Assembly (NCBI GenBank): GCA_039881145.1 | Contig: JAYKKI010000004.1 | Location: forward strand, 48,787,501-48,851,500 | DNA: 64,000 bases | Source of the DNA: Druceiella hillmani | Lineage: Eukaryota > Arthropoda > Insecta > Lepidoptera > Hepialidae | Reading direction: 5' to 3' | Shown here: positions 51,185 to 62,612 of the stretch, one piece after another | Numbering within the stretch: the first letter of the stretch is position 1 | Layout of the letters: every line of letters starts with the position of its first letter | The notes under the pieces: generated by a model | Told to the model about the DNA's origin: nothing | What the model saw: only the letters and a program-made list of their open reading frames with translations | Databases searched by the model: none | Translations under genes and position numbers: made by a program

Positions 51185-51731
51185 TTCAAACTTGTATTTA
51201 TAAAGTTTCTTTATCTAATCCTTTTTCCTTACTCTTTTTAGAATTTTCTGGGTTTGTTTTTTAGTTTTAATACATAACAATTTCTCTTTAATTTGCTAAA
51301 AATTGCAATAAATTCGAAATATTTGTGACAAATACACTTTTTTTAAATGTAATGTGTATGGATACCATTTTTCAAATCATTTTTAATAATGCATTATCAA
51401 CGACGAAATATCTATCATGTATATTTTTTTCATGTAATACACGATAAATGTGTAATTAGTGAAAAATATTTTAAATAGAAAAATTTGACGATTTTATTTT
51501 TGACACTATTTAATTACGCGTCGTAATTTGTTACTTTTTTCAATGCATTCTAAATGTTAATTTTTAATTTATTTAATTACATTAATTCACGTTTATTCTT
51601 TTGTGTATATTAAGTGTGTAATTATTAATGATAAATTGATTGTGAAAAATATTTTAATGGCAAATTTGAAGATGTTTTTCGTGAGTAATTTTTTTTCAAA
51701 TCGCTTTTTTATAATAAATATACAGGAGACG

Positions 51732-51735
<4 letters not shown>

Positions 51736-51793
<58 letters not shown>

Positions 51794-51801
51794 ATATATG
51801 T
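51736..51801. repeat. (TA)n microsatellite
   Basis: About 30 TA repeats with a TTTATA interruption. The open frames on both strands across it are not genes. Confidence 0.95.
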
Positions 51802-52457
51802 ATATCTTTTTTTTTTTAAATCGTTGTTTTAATATACATTCTTTCATGTCACATCACAAAATTGTCAAAATATCATTGGTGCACTTATTTGTGACGGATG
51901 CGAGTATTTGTTTCTCTGCCTTTCTTTATACTGCTCGATCAACGGAACAATACTTGAACTCTCAAAACATACCTTTTTATTAAACTTTGAATGCCAAGTT
52001 CCAGAAACTGTACTTTTTTTCACTAGTTCACCTTTTTCTAAACTCACATTGGATGAGGAGTACAACCTTCTTGATAACTGATCTCTCAGTAGTAATAATT
52101 TTCCAATTCTGTACGTGTTATTGTTAAGAAATATTGAGTATTTTGAAGGGACAAAAAACACCATATATTTTCATATAATACATATACAACTATCTATCAT
52201 ACAACATAGTTTAAAAAAGATTGAAATTATCCAAAGTTCCAAATTTCACACAATCGAATTGCAGTAAATTTGTAAATCAAGTCTTAAAGCAAATTTTTAA
52301 TTTGAAAAAAATTTTCTTTTTCTACATATTTTTACACCGTTCCGTATCGAAACTCTATTGTTGTGGCAACATTTTCCATCTGTACGTGAGAGGCTTCTAA
52401 TTTGGAAACGTAACAGGATAAAGGTTTTAAATTTACGCATAATTTATAATACATTGG

Positions 52458-52595
52458 TGTGATAATGTTGTATCAAAATATGTAATTAGTGAATAGTAGC
52501 GCCATCTCTTATCGTTTTGTAGAAACTGTTTGTCTGTCTATGACAATTTGCAAAAATAAAAGACAGTCTATTGCGATAAAACGTGTTTTACTAGA
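52458..52595 (+). repeat. copia 5' LTR
   Basis: It starts TGTGATAATG and ends GTTTTACTAGA, 138 bp, identical to 56634-56771. It contains CAAAAATAAAAGACAG, a possible polyadenylation region. The short length is normal for small copia elements. Confidence 0.95.
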
Positions 52596-52611
52596 GGTTA
52601 TGGGCGTACTC
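52596..52611 (+). other. copia primer binding site (initiator-tRNA type)
   Basis: GGTTATGGGC immediately after the 5' LTR matches the site used by copia-type elements, complementary to an internal part of initiator methionine tRNA. Confidence 0.6.
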
Positions 52612-52674
52612 TGTGCTAAATTATCAGTTATTTGCGTGAAAATAGATAATTTGTGAAAGTTATATCGCGGAAAC

Positions 52675-53451
52675 ATGACTACGAACTATATTGCCAGTGT
52701 TCCTAAACTAAAAGGAAGAGAAAATTATGATGAGTGGAGCTTCGCGGCTGAAAATTTGTTGGTTCTTGAAGGAATGGACAAGTACATCAAGCCAACGGCA
52801 AGTTTTGAAGTTAAGCCAGCAGACGACGCAAAAACGAAGGCAAAGCTAATATTGACTGTGGACCCATCGTTGTATGTGCATATTAAGAATACCAAGAGCG
52901 CAGCAGAATTATGGACTACATTGAAGACCATGTTTGATGACTCCGGTTTCTCACGCAAAATAACATTGCTGCGACATTTGATTTCTATTCGGCTAGATAA
53001 TTGTGATTCAATGGCTACATATGTGACTCAAATGGTCGAGACAGCTCAACGGTTGAACAGCACAGGTTTTACAATCACCGATGAATGGGTGGGTTCATTA
53101 TTATTAGCAGGTTTGTCAGATCGTTATTCTCCCATGATAATGGCAATTGAACATTCGGGCATTTCGATAACTGCAGATGTCATAAAGTCGAAATTGCTCG
53201 ACATGGAAGTGACCAGAGACAATGACGCAGGTGCTGCATTTGCAGCGCGAAATAATCATTCGTTCAATAAGTCAAAGAAAGGCAGTCCCGGTCCTTCAAC
53301 GTCAGTATCAAACAAGAAAATGACAGCAGCAATGACAGATTCATCAAAAATAATTACATGTTACAAATGTAAAGAAAATGGTCATTATCGAAATCAGTGC
53401 CCTTTATTGAAGAAAAACAATAGTAAATATGTTTTAATGTCGTTTTCCTGA
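52675..53451 (+). pseudogene. copia gag region
   Basis: An open frame of 258 codons from ATG at 52675. The N-terminus (MTTNYIASVPKLKGRENYDE, then WSFAAENLL) is the usual copia Gag start. The middle (LWTTLKTMFDD, MATYVTQMVETAQ) matches the gag-polypeptide family, and a CCHC zinc knuckle (CYKCKENGHYRNQC) starts near residue 229. The protein forms the virus-like particle and binds RNA. The frame ends in TGA at 53449-53451, just before the protease, which is in the -1 frame. Either a small indel or a frameshift site lies between about 53416 and 53449. Confidence 0.9.
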
Positions 53452-54365
53452 ATGGAAAGTTCAATAAAACTGAATGGTACGTGGATTCAGGCGCCAGCGC
53501 TCATATGACGGTGAACGAATCTTGGGTAAAAAACATGAACCGATCACCGTGTTTACCAGAAATAGTGGTTGCAAATGAATCTACAGTGCCAGTAGTTTGT
53601 TCCGGAGACGTCGACATTGTTTCAGAACTGAAATTTGAAATTACAGTGAAAGATGTGCTGTGCGTTCCCAGTTTGACAACAAATTTATTATCCGTGAGTG
53701 AACTGATTAAAAACGGAAATAATGTGATATTTGATGAAAAACACTGCTACATTCGAGACAAGAATGATGTTTTGATTGCTACTGCCGACCTGTCAGATGG
53801 TGTTTACAAGTTGAGGTTAGAAACACAGACTTGTATGTTGGCCGCACCAGCAGTTAGTGGAAATCTGTGGCACAGAAGATTAGCACACCTAAATAGTCAA
53901 GACATGAACAAGATGAGAAATATTGTGAATGGTTTGTCATATGAACAAAATTTTGACATAACCAAATATCAGTGTACAACTTGTTGCGAGGGAAAGCAAA
54001 CAAGATTACCCTTTTCGCATGTTGGTGAGAGAAGCACAGAATTATTACAAAGAGTTCACACAGATATTTGTGGACCAATGGAAACCACGTCATTGAATGG
54101 TGCTCGATATTTCATACTGTTTGTAGACGACTTCAGTCGGATGACTTTTATATACTTTATCAAGAATAAAAGTGAGGCGCTCAGCAAATTCAAAGACTTC
54201 CAAACACTGGTTGAGAATCAGTTGAATAAGAAAATAAAGATGATACGTTCAGATAATGGACTTGAATTTTGCAATAAGGAGTTTGATAATTATTTGAAAC
54301 AAAAGGGTATAATTCATCAAAAATCAAATAATTACACGCCTGAACAGAACGGTTTATGTGAGTGA
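53452..54365 (+). pseudogene. copia protease and integrase, 5' part of pol
   Basis: The pol frame holds WYVDSGASAHMT (aspartic protease active site DSG near 53484), then HRRLAHLN with YQCTTCCEGK (integrase zinc-binding His/Cys region), HTDICGP and IRSDNGLEF (first two integrase catalytic Asp), and YTPEQNG. It ends at an in-frame TGA (54363-54365) directly after the YTPEQNG motif that carries the third acidic residue. That stop cuts off the rest of pol. Confidence 0.92.
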
Positions 54366-55283
54366 GCCAACCGTACAGTTGTGGAGAAGGCTAGATGTCT
54401 ATTGTATGATGCAAAGCTGGATAAACGATTTTGGGCAGAGGCAGCTAACACTGCTGTCTATTTGAAGAATATATCCGTTGCTTCAAGACTTCAGACAACT
54501 CCGTACGAATTGTGGTATGGGAAGAAACCAGATCTCAGTCACATCCGTTTATTTGGAAGTAAAGTCATGGTGCATATTCCCAAGGAACGTCGTTTGAAAT
54601 GGGATAAGAAAGCCATGGAGCACATTTTAGTGGGATATAGTGAAGAGGTCAAGGGTTACCGGCTGTATAATCCTGCGAAGAAGAGTCTTCTTATAAGTAG
54701 AGATGTCATCGTGATGGAAAATGAATCAGAGCTCAAAGAAACAGGCAACAAGTCAGCTATCTGGATTCCTAACGAAGAGACACTTGAAGATAACATAGAA
54801 AAAGAGAGCACAGTTTCAGTGGGGGATAAATCGTCTCATATTTCAGAGACAGAAGACTGCCCATCAGATTATTCTTCAGTGTATGAGGAGAGTAATGAAA
54901 CAATAACGGAAACTTCATCTCCCACCACAGACATATTAGACACAGAAGTCCAGACGACATCAACCCCAGAACAGACACCAGAATTACCTGAAAAGCGTTC
55001 CAGGAAAGCAACTGAACGGTATGGTTTTACATGCCTTTCCAACACTGTTTCAGCATTAGAGGAGATAGTGTTCTCAGAGGCTCTTGCAGGGCCTGAGAGT
55101 GAACAGTGGAAGAATGCCATGGCCGACGAGCTGCAGTCTTTTGAGGACAGCGATGCATGGGAGCTCGTTGACAACCCCGGTGATGTGACAATTGTGAAGT
55201 GCAGGTGGGTGCTTAACAAAAAGTTTGATGTGGACAATAATGTGCGGTTTCGGGCTAGATTGGTGGCAAAAGGTTTCTCGTAG
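54366..55283 (+). pseudogene. copia integrase C-terminus to start of RT
   Basis: Same frame as the preceding part: the family-typical ANRTVVEKARCLL follows the TGA, then LWYGKKPDLSHIRLFGSK and a Ser/Thr-rich linker (about residues 150-205 of this segment). RT then begins with WKNAMADELQSFED and RWVLNKKFDVD. It ends at an in-frame TAG (55281-55283) after ARLVAKGFS, a second nonsense change in an otherwise conserved motif. Confidence 0.92.
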
Positions 55284-55817
55284 AAACCTGGAATTGACTA
55301 TACGGACACGTTCTCTCCCGTGGTTAGACATTCAACGCTCAGATTATTGTTTGCTCTCAGTGTTAAGATGAATATGAGTATTGATCATTTGGATGTTACT
55401 ACAGCATTCTTAAACGGTTTTTTGAGAGAAACTATTTACATGTCATTACCTGAAGGTTTTATGAACAAAAGTGGGAGAAAGGTTTTAAAATTGAAAAGAG
55501 CAATCTATGGGTTAAAACAGTCTTCCCTTGCGTGGTATGACAGAGTTAAAGATTTACTATGTAAATTAAATTTTAAAAACAGTCAGTATGAGCCTTGTTT
55601 GTTCACAAAAACTAAAGGTGAAGCTAAAATTATTGTGGCCTTATATGTGGATGACTTTTTAATTTTTTCGAATTGTCCTGTTGAAAGTAAAAAATTAAAA
55701 GATACTTTAGGATCAGAATTTAAGCTAAAAGATTTAGGACCTGTAAGGCAATACTTAGGCATGAGAATAAATGTTAGTAAAAATGTAATTACTGTATCTA
55801 CAGTAAGTAAAATGTAA
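55284..55817 (+). pseudogene. copia reverse transcriptase core
   Basis: Still in the pol frame: DHLDVTTAFLNG (catalytic-type Asp), RAIYGLKQSSLAWYD, LYVDDFLIF (the YVDD active site, near 55645), and LGPVRQYLGMRI. It ends at TAA (55815-55817), created by a local duplication of about 29 bp in which GTAATTACTGTAT occurs at 55785 and again at 55814. Confidence 0.92.
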
Positions 55818-56605
55818 TTACTGTATATGCAGCAGTATATTGATCAGCTATTAACTAGGTTCAATAGTTGGATTGTAAAATGCATAAAACACCAATAGAG
55901 TGTAAATTAAATTTAGAGAAACCTGATAAATGTGTACCTGATGTTCCATATCAGAAGTTAATTGGATCATTAATGTATTTGGCAGTATTAACCAGGCCTG
56001 ACATTTCCTTTTCTGTTAGCTATTTGAGCCAATTTAACAGTTGCTATGATCTTACACATTGGCATTATGCTAAACGCATTCTTAAATATTTGCAATGTAC
56101 AAAAACTTACTGTTTAAAATATTTTAAGGGCGGTAGCAAGTTAGAGGGCTTTGTAGATACCGATTGGGCCAGCGATGCCATAGATTGGAAGTCCTACACG
56201 GGCTTTTGCTTTACTATGTCGGGATTTGCCATTTCATGGCAAAGCAGAAAGCAAAAGTCCGTATCGCTCTCTAGTACAGAGGCAGAATATACTGCTTTGT
56301 CTGAGGCGGCTCGCGAAGGAGTGTATTTGAGAAACCTGTTACATGAAATAACTGGTAACTTATCTGTAATACAGATCTATTGTGACAATCAGAGTGCTTT
56401 AAAGTTGTCATTGAGTAACCAAAGTCACAACAGATCAAAACACATAGATGTGAGATTCCATTATGTAAGAGATGTTGTTAAAAATAAATATATTAAAGTT
56501 ATGTACTTGTGTAGTGAGGAAATGCCTGCCGATTTACTTACCAAAGGACTGTGTACTATTAAGCATTATAAGTTTATGTATAAATTGGGAATTGTACTTA
56601 AATAA
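55818..56605 (+). pseudogene. copia RT thumb and RNase H
   Basis: After YIDQLLTRFN in the pol frame, the reading changes frame near 55866, consistent with a single-base loss. It continues to a natural end at 56605 with KLIGSLMYLAVLTRPDI, GFVDTDWASD, SLSSTEAEYTALSEA, YCDNQSAL and HIDVRFHYVRD. The RNase H acidic residues (TDWA, TEAE, CDNQ) are all present, so the domain itself is undamaged. Confidence 0.9.
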
Positions 56606-56624
56606 AATTGTTGTTTATTTTGAT

Positions 56625-56633
56625 AAGTGGGGG
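56625..56633 (+). other. copia polypurine tract
   Basis: AAGTGGGGG lies immediately 5' of the 3' LTR, the expected position and composition for the plus-strand primer. Confidence 0.7.
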
Positions 56634-56771
56634 TGTGATAATGTTGTATCAAAATATGTAATTAGTGAATAGTAGCGCCATCTCTTATCGTTTTGTAGAA
56701 ACTGTTTGTCTGTCTATGACAATTTGCAAAAATAAAAGACAGTCTATTGCGATAAAACGTGTTTTACTAGA
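56634..56771 (+). repeat. copia 3' LTR
   Basis: 138 bp, same sequence as the 5' LTR over its whole length, followed by the target duplication ATTGG. Confidence 0.95.
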
Positions 56772-57084
56772 ATTGGCTTAACATTGAAAATTGTGCTTAG
56801 AATTATGTACAATTTTATTTTCTAACGGCGCCCAAAATACATAAAGGGTTGGTCGATTTTTTTTCCCTAATTTGTGAGATATTATTGTAAAGGGCTCAAT
56901 GAGTAAAATATAAAAATATATTTAGATTAAAATTGTTTTAATTAAAAATAATGAAGTAGAAAACCAGCCAAATTTCTGTTTTGTTATCACAATAATCTTG
57001 ATACTATGGCGGCTGTAATTTCTAGACAATACTACAAATATCATGTATTTAATCTACAAGTACTAAGATTATGTTCAACTTGAA

Positions 57085-57385
57085 TAGTTTACCCAAAGGT
57101 GCATCCCATATTAGCGCTTACTCTTCGTGAGAGAATATCGAAATTCGAAGACCTACAAAATCACATGACATGTCGCGCATCATTACACAAAGAAAACGAT
57201 ATTTGGTGTGTCATATGAATTGATGGCAGATAGAACGGGAAGGTTTTGGAGTGGAGAAGGTATACCGAAAGCAAAGATGTAAGTCGTTAGCTAGCAATGG
57301 TCTGACGACATTTCGAAAGTGGCGGGATAGCATTGGGTCCCGAAAGTACAACGTCAATAGAATGGCATTCTGAGGAGGTAAATTA
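57085..57385 (+). pseudogene. Non-LTR RT C-terminal relic
   Basis: The + strand gives LRERISKFEDLQNH and, across several frame slips, GKVLEWRRYTESKD and WSDDISKVAG-stop-HW. This is the pattern of the RT tail of R1/Jockey-type insect elements (R-xx-RI-NE, WR-x-G-x-RS, W-DDI-x-x-VAG-x-x-W). It is inactive. A GTAAGT inside it (57279) mimics a splice donor. Confidence 0.5.
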
Positions 57386-60078
57386 TAATCAGCAATGGGT
57401 GGAAAATGCGTGAAAAAGAATTATGATTTTATACAATCATCTATAATATCATATTAAATATAATGTAAATAAGGGAATTTTGTACTCCCATGAAGTTCTT
57501 TAAATTAGGGAAACATACATAACAATGTGTGCGTAACATTAAACAATGTATATATTTAATTTATTTAAAAGTAAACAGTAGCTATGATAACACAAGTAAT
57601 GTTTCCAAATTTGAGACTGCCAGTTTTTTATAGAGTTTTCTAAGTTTTGTTCTACAGATTTTGTAATTCGCCGAATTCTCTGCAATTTTCCATAGCGATA
57701 CATATTTGGGAAAATATCTTAAAGGCCTACGCACTGCTTATAAAATATTATATTTTATCATGAGACCACATACAATAATAGCAACATAGATATTGTATAT
57801 GCCTTCTCACACATCGCTCGACTCAATTCCCGTGATGGAAAATAAGCTCAGCGACTAGTTTCAATGAAGTTTGCAGTCTTTTAATGGGATGAAAGTTATT
57901 AAAGAAGTTTGTGAACGGCAAAGAATGCCAGCTAGGCAAAAGTTTCCTACCCCTGTAATGTCTTCCTGTCTAAATATAATGTGAAAGCTTCATAATATAC
58001 TCCAGTTGAAAAGAAATTTCTTTGTTTCTGAAAGCTTAATTTTTTGGTATTTATGTGATCCCACGTTGCCCCAAATTTTCCTGTTTTTATGCAATTTTAT
58101 CTTACGCAATCGTCATCAATTATTTATACCTTCAGAAACATTATTCAATGCAGAAATATTTGTCTTGTCATAACTCTGTTTAAGAAAACACTTATTGCCA
58201 TAATCTATGTACAACTCCTAGGAAGTTGTACTATAGAAGCCATTTATACCGGTTAGGTTACTTTTTATTATTATACTACTTTATATAAAAGAAGATTTAG
58301 ATACCACCGATATTTATATTATCTTGTTCTTCTAGTACTTGATACTTGCGAAACGATGACTATAATAGTACGATTAACATCTAGTTCACCTCTTTTCTGA
58401 ATATACAAATGCTGTTCAGGTCTGGTCACTAATCTGCACTCTTCAGCTAGAATAATGTTCTGTATTCCTGATCAAGTTTTCCGTTAATTCCTCCTTAGGA
58501 TTTATATATAGCAGACAATATTTTCTGTAACAAACAACATAGCCGCAGCTATTTTAATTTTCTTCTGTAGATTGTGTCGACAATTTCCGAATTTTTATTC
58601 TCAACCGCAATATTAATGTATTCTTAACTCTGGACATCCGCAACATTTTTGAATTTTTTTTAAGTTCACCTATTTAATGCTTTCAGTTTAATAAATAATG
58701 CTTTCGTAAATATACCTATTTCTATTTTGTACCTAAAGATGTGATATTTTACACTGAAATAAATTCATATTTACTATTTTAAGTTCAGCAACTGACAGGA
58801 ACCAATTACAGTTTAAACTTTCCTTTATATTCCCTTAACAAGTTTATTGTTCCAATTATTCAGTTCATTTCATATTATATAAAGCTAACGATTAATTAAT
58901 TTGATGACAATTTCCTTAAAAATTAATTAAAAGATACCATCATATCAATATCCACCGTGGATATATCCTGGTCTTCCCAAGTTTCTGAATTTTCGCAACA
59001 GAACTTTTTTTTCTGTGTATAAAATAATTTTGCAATCGATTCAGAAGAAACTTACGTAAATTTTTACAATCGCTTTTTATAATATGACGCTTCTATTGCC
59101 ACAAAAACTAATCCATATACGATAAAAAATCATAACTTTACAACTTATTCATATCCGGAAGGAACTTTGAAAATCCATATAAATCTCACTGACAGAAAAG
59201 AAATTGGTTTTTGCAAACAAGACACTGAGCTTTCCTGCCTACCGACAAAACTTTGGCCGACAAAGAACTTCCGCCAATTGTACGGAATTGATACGGAAGC
59301 TCCGGTCTGTCTCGTCTAGTAAGTAACTAGATCTCCCGGATTAACTTCCGGTACTATGTCATTGTTAGCACGAGCGTAGTGACGTGCTGTGTGATTAAGT
59401 ACATCAATCAAATGTGTGGAACATAATTCATTGTTACAATCTCATTTCAATTAAGCAGCCAACATACGTGCTCTATTTTGTTTGCGTATTCACCGTGAAC
59501 TATTTTAAAAATAAAGATGTACTGTTGTTTGTTTGCTTAATCCTTAACTTCTTACCCTTCATATTTAAACATGAGTATAACGTTTCGGTTCTTTTTATTT
59601 CAAATATACGTGAGTTTCTGCGTTTATAAAAAAGATGGGTGTGTCTGTATATATGAGAAAGAAAGCTAGGTTTTGTAAATACCCTATCCCAAATCGCTGG
59701 AATCTATTTAGATTTAAATATTAGGCTGTTCCTTACATAAGTAAAAAAAAATTGTTTCGAAATTCGAAATCTCATGAGGATGAAGTCATGCATAAAGTAA
59801 CAACTCTCTTTCCACTTTTTGTTCCAATAAAACACAGGTTCCATTAAAACAAACCTGTATTGGAAGCCCGTGGTATTGGAACACTTTATCTGTACCTTGT
59901 CACTAAAACCCCTCTTCAAGTGCTTTTTGAAAACTTGCCCTTTTCCTGATGAACTGTCTAGTTTTGGTAAAGTGAGAAATGTTTCTTTGTATTCATAAGT
60001 ATTAACAATCGGCAGTCGTCATTTTTTCGAACTTCTCACGTCCAGACCACGTAATAATTTCCCATTCCAGTTCCGAAA

Positions 60079-60115
60079 ATCAGTTTTTATAGCCACAGAG
60101 GCTATAAAAACTGAT
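60079..60115. repeat. 16-bp perfect hairpin, 5-nt loop
   Basis: ATCAGTTTTTATAGCC at 60079-60094 pairs exactly with 60100-60115 around ACAGA. Confidence 0.8.
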
Positions 60116-61078
60116 CCCACCTTCCAAGTCTGTATTCGAATACGTTTCATTGATGACTTATTTATTAGAAATTCGTTAACACCGAAGCTCTGTTGTTTCT
60201 GTTGCAACCTGAAGAACAAAAACAGAATCTCTTATGCTCAACAGATATCTATCTGAACTGCAATTAACTTTGGCGTAATTAAAATCTTCCCTACCTCTTT
60301 TCATAGAAGTTGGAGGCGTTGGCGCGGGTTCATTCGAGAAAAGCTCGTTTAGACTTCCATTTAAATACCGGATAATACACAACACGACTTTTGCACTTTA
60401 GATGAAAAACATCAAAGGACGGAGACGATTCAATCATTGATGACATTTTTCGTAATATTTTCTCTTGTTCCTTCTTTTTTCTTTCTCGCGCCTGTTTTTA
60501 TTTTACAGCAATTTTTTTATCAACCCCCAGAGAAAATATTTTATCCTCCCCAATTTACATCATGTCAAACACATCGGTGTGTGCAATATCAAATAAATTA
60601 TTTAAATCCATTTTAAACGTTTCCTCATGGCACATGTAAATAATTTGAGCTTCCTTACAAGTTTTTTAGATCTCGCCAAACTTGATAAAGGTCCCCAAGT
60701 TTTTTAACACAGTTTGGAATTGATCTTGTAGATATTCTTGCCTTTTTCTAGAAGACAGTACACTCACAAATTATAATATTAGCACTCTCGCTTACTGTTA
60801 GTTTATCTTGCCGCAAACTAAAAAACAGAACTGTTAGAATTTGTTGATCTGTGGGCCATTTCGCATATCTGATGACTAACGTCTCTTAAATAAATATCTT
60901 TTTTATCACTTTGTTGTTCAACTGTTGCTATTTTGAAAGAAAATAGTGTCTATAAATTGCCCAAAAATTGATTTGTTCAGGGCGACTTGTATGAACGTAT
61001 TTAGACGCAAGTCGGCACAGGCTCCCGGAGAATAAGCTAAATTTATTTTGAGTACTCATTATACTTTAATAAACATAA

Positions 61079-61136
61079 TTAGAGGGTGTGCGTTAATTTT
61101 GTTTACATTCCAAAAATAAGGCACACCCTATTAGAC
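61079..61136. repeat. Short imperfect inverted repeat (MITE-like)
   Basis: TAGAGGGTGTGCGTTAATTT and, on the other side, AAAAATAAGGCACACCCTA are imperfect reverse complements with about 15 nt between. No clear target duplication was found. Confidence 0.45.
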
Positions 61137-62503
61137 ATAGTTGCTTTAATGCGTGTGTCATCATGGATAATTTTCAAAATAAGAGCTACGAATATATGCA
61201 TATTTTAAAATTGTTGAAAATATGAATATGGATATATGGATATTTTGATACTGAGTTCCGCAAACTTATATTTACGTAAATAATGTTCGTATTAGTCACT
61301 AAAGTCAATATCACAATTTCCAGATCAGTGGAACGTAAGCTAGAAATGAAATAAAAATAATATTTTATGCAAATGGAAATTCCACATAACTTTCACAGTA
61401 AAATCTGTTCGGTTCATTGGCTCCAGTTTTATTTTAAAAGCGTATTGGGTTTTCTCTTAAATTTTTTTAAAATTTAAGAAAAAAAAATTAGTGTAAAATC
61501 TTGTGATATAATACAACTTTACTTTTGTTTTTATATTTATATTAATTTTTCAAACCCGAACAGATGCTATGATCCTATTAATCATACGTATTTACGTACC
61601 TACGTACACAATCTTTTTATTTAAAGAAGAAGTCTAGAAATCACAATTATTGCCGAATCGATCTTCATAACGTCCTCCACAATACTTTGTTTATTTTCTT
61701 CATGCATTTATATAAAGTTTTCAAACGGAATTCGAAGTTCGTCAAGTTCTCTTGTCCGTTAGTCCGATGTTGTTATTATGTACAGGAATAATATAAAAAT
61801 CGCAATTTTTTACGAATTTCTCTTGATCACATTTATATTACTTTTTACTTTTAACAGTCACGCAAAGCATGCTGTTCTCTTATAAGTGGATCCCACACGA
61901 TCAAAATATTTATTTTTACACCTAACTTGACCCCAAAAAATTCTTAGCCAAATATTCTTAAGATTCATACGAACGCAGCATTTACGTAACACCGAAACAG
62001 AACTTTCGTAAATCTGAAATGAAAAATAGAAATTAATATTTGTAAATAATTTTATATAAGTACTATGTGCTCTTAAATTTCAAACTATTATAGGGCAAGG
62101 ACAGGACAGAGGACCGGACAGAGGCAAGACCAGATTCCTCCTCCTCCTCTTGGCGCAAGTTCTGCTCGTACTTAATTGCTTTCTTGGTTATCACCATGCT
62201 GTACGGTGTAACTTTAAATCATAATGGAAATAAATGGAATGAATTACTTGTGTACCCACACTTTGCTCTAAAATATAGTACTAATATATTAAAATTATAA
62301 GTGAGGTGTTTAAATAATAAACTTAAGCAACTCTCTAGCCTGAGCGTTTAGCACCTCATTGTTGGTTATATATTTAAACTCTACTCGTTCCTTACACATT
62401 GCTGTCACCTTAAATTTATTAATTTAGGGTTAAAGGTACCATTACAATATGCATCTAGCATCTAATAACTTAAAACTGACGATACAATATGTACACATTT
62501 AAT

Positions 62504-62507
<4 letters not shown>

Positions 62508-62577
<70 letters not shown>

Positions 62578-62612
62578 ATATGTATATATATGTATGTATG
62601 TATATATATATT
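62508..62612. repeat. (TA)n microsatellite with GTATGTATG interruption
   Basis: About 45 TA repeats with TTTATA and GTATGTATG breaks near the 3' end. Confidence 0.95.

Larger units (their letters stand above)
52458..56771 (+). mobile_element. Complete Ty1/copia LTR retrotransposon, 4314 bp
   Basis: Two 138-bp LTRs (52458-52595 and 56634-56771) are identical by eye. They are flanked by the 5-bp duplication ATTGG (52453-52457 and 56772-56776). The order gag, protease, integrase, reverse transcriptase, RNase H is that of copia. It lies in the same orientation as the host phosphatase gene. The coding region is broken in several places (see parts), so it cannot make a full polyprotein. Identical LTRs mean the insertion is recent. 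Confidence 0.95.

Noticed and set aside
52725..55331. Minus-strand frames within the copia element (77-122 codons)
   Set aside because: Shadows of gag-pol in other frames; no motifs.
57155..57284. Possible exon ending at GTAAGT (57279)
   Set aside because: The reading fits a non-LTR RT tail and its phase does not suit the phosphatase.
59704..60385. Three minus-strand frames of 66-71 codons
   Set aside because: No motifs, no splice logic, and typical random-frame length for this composition.
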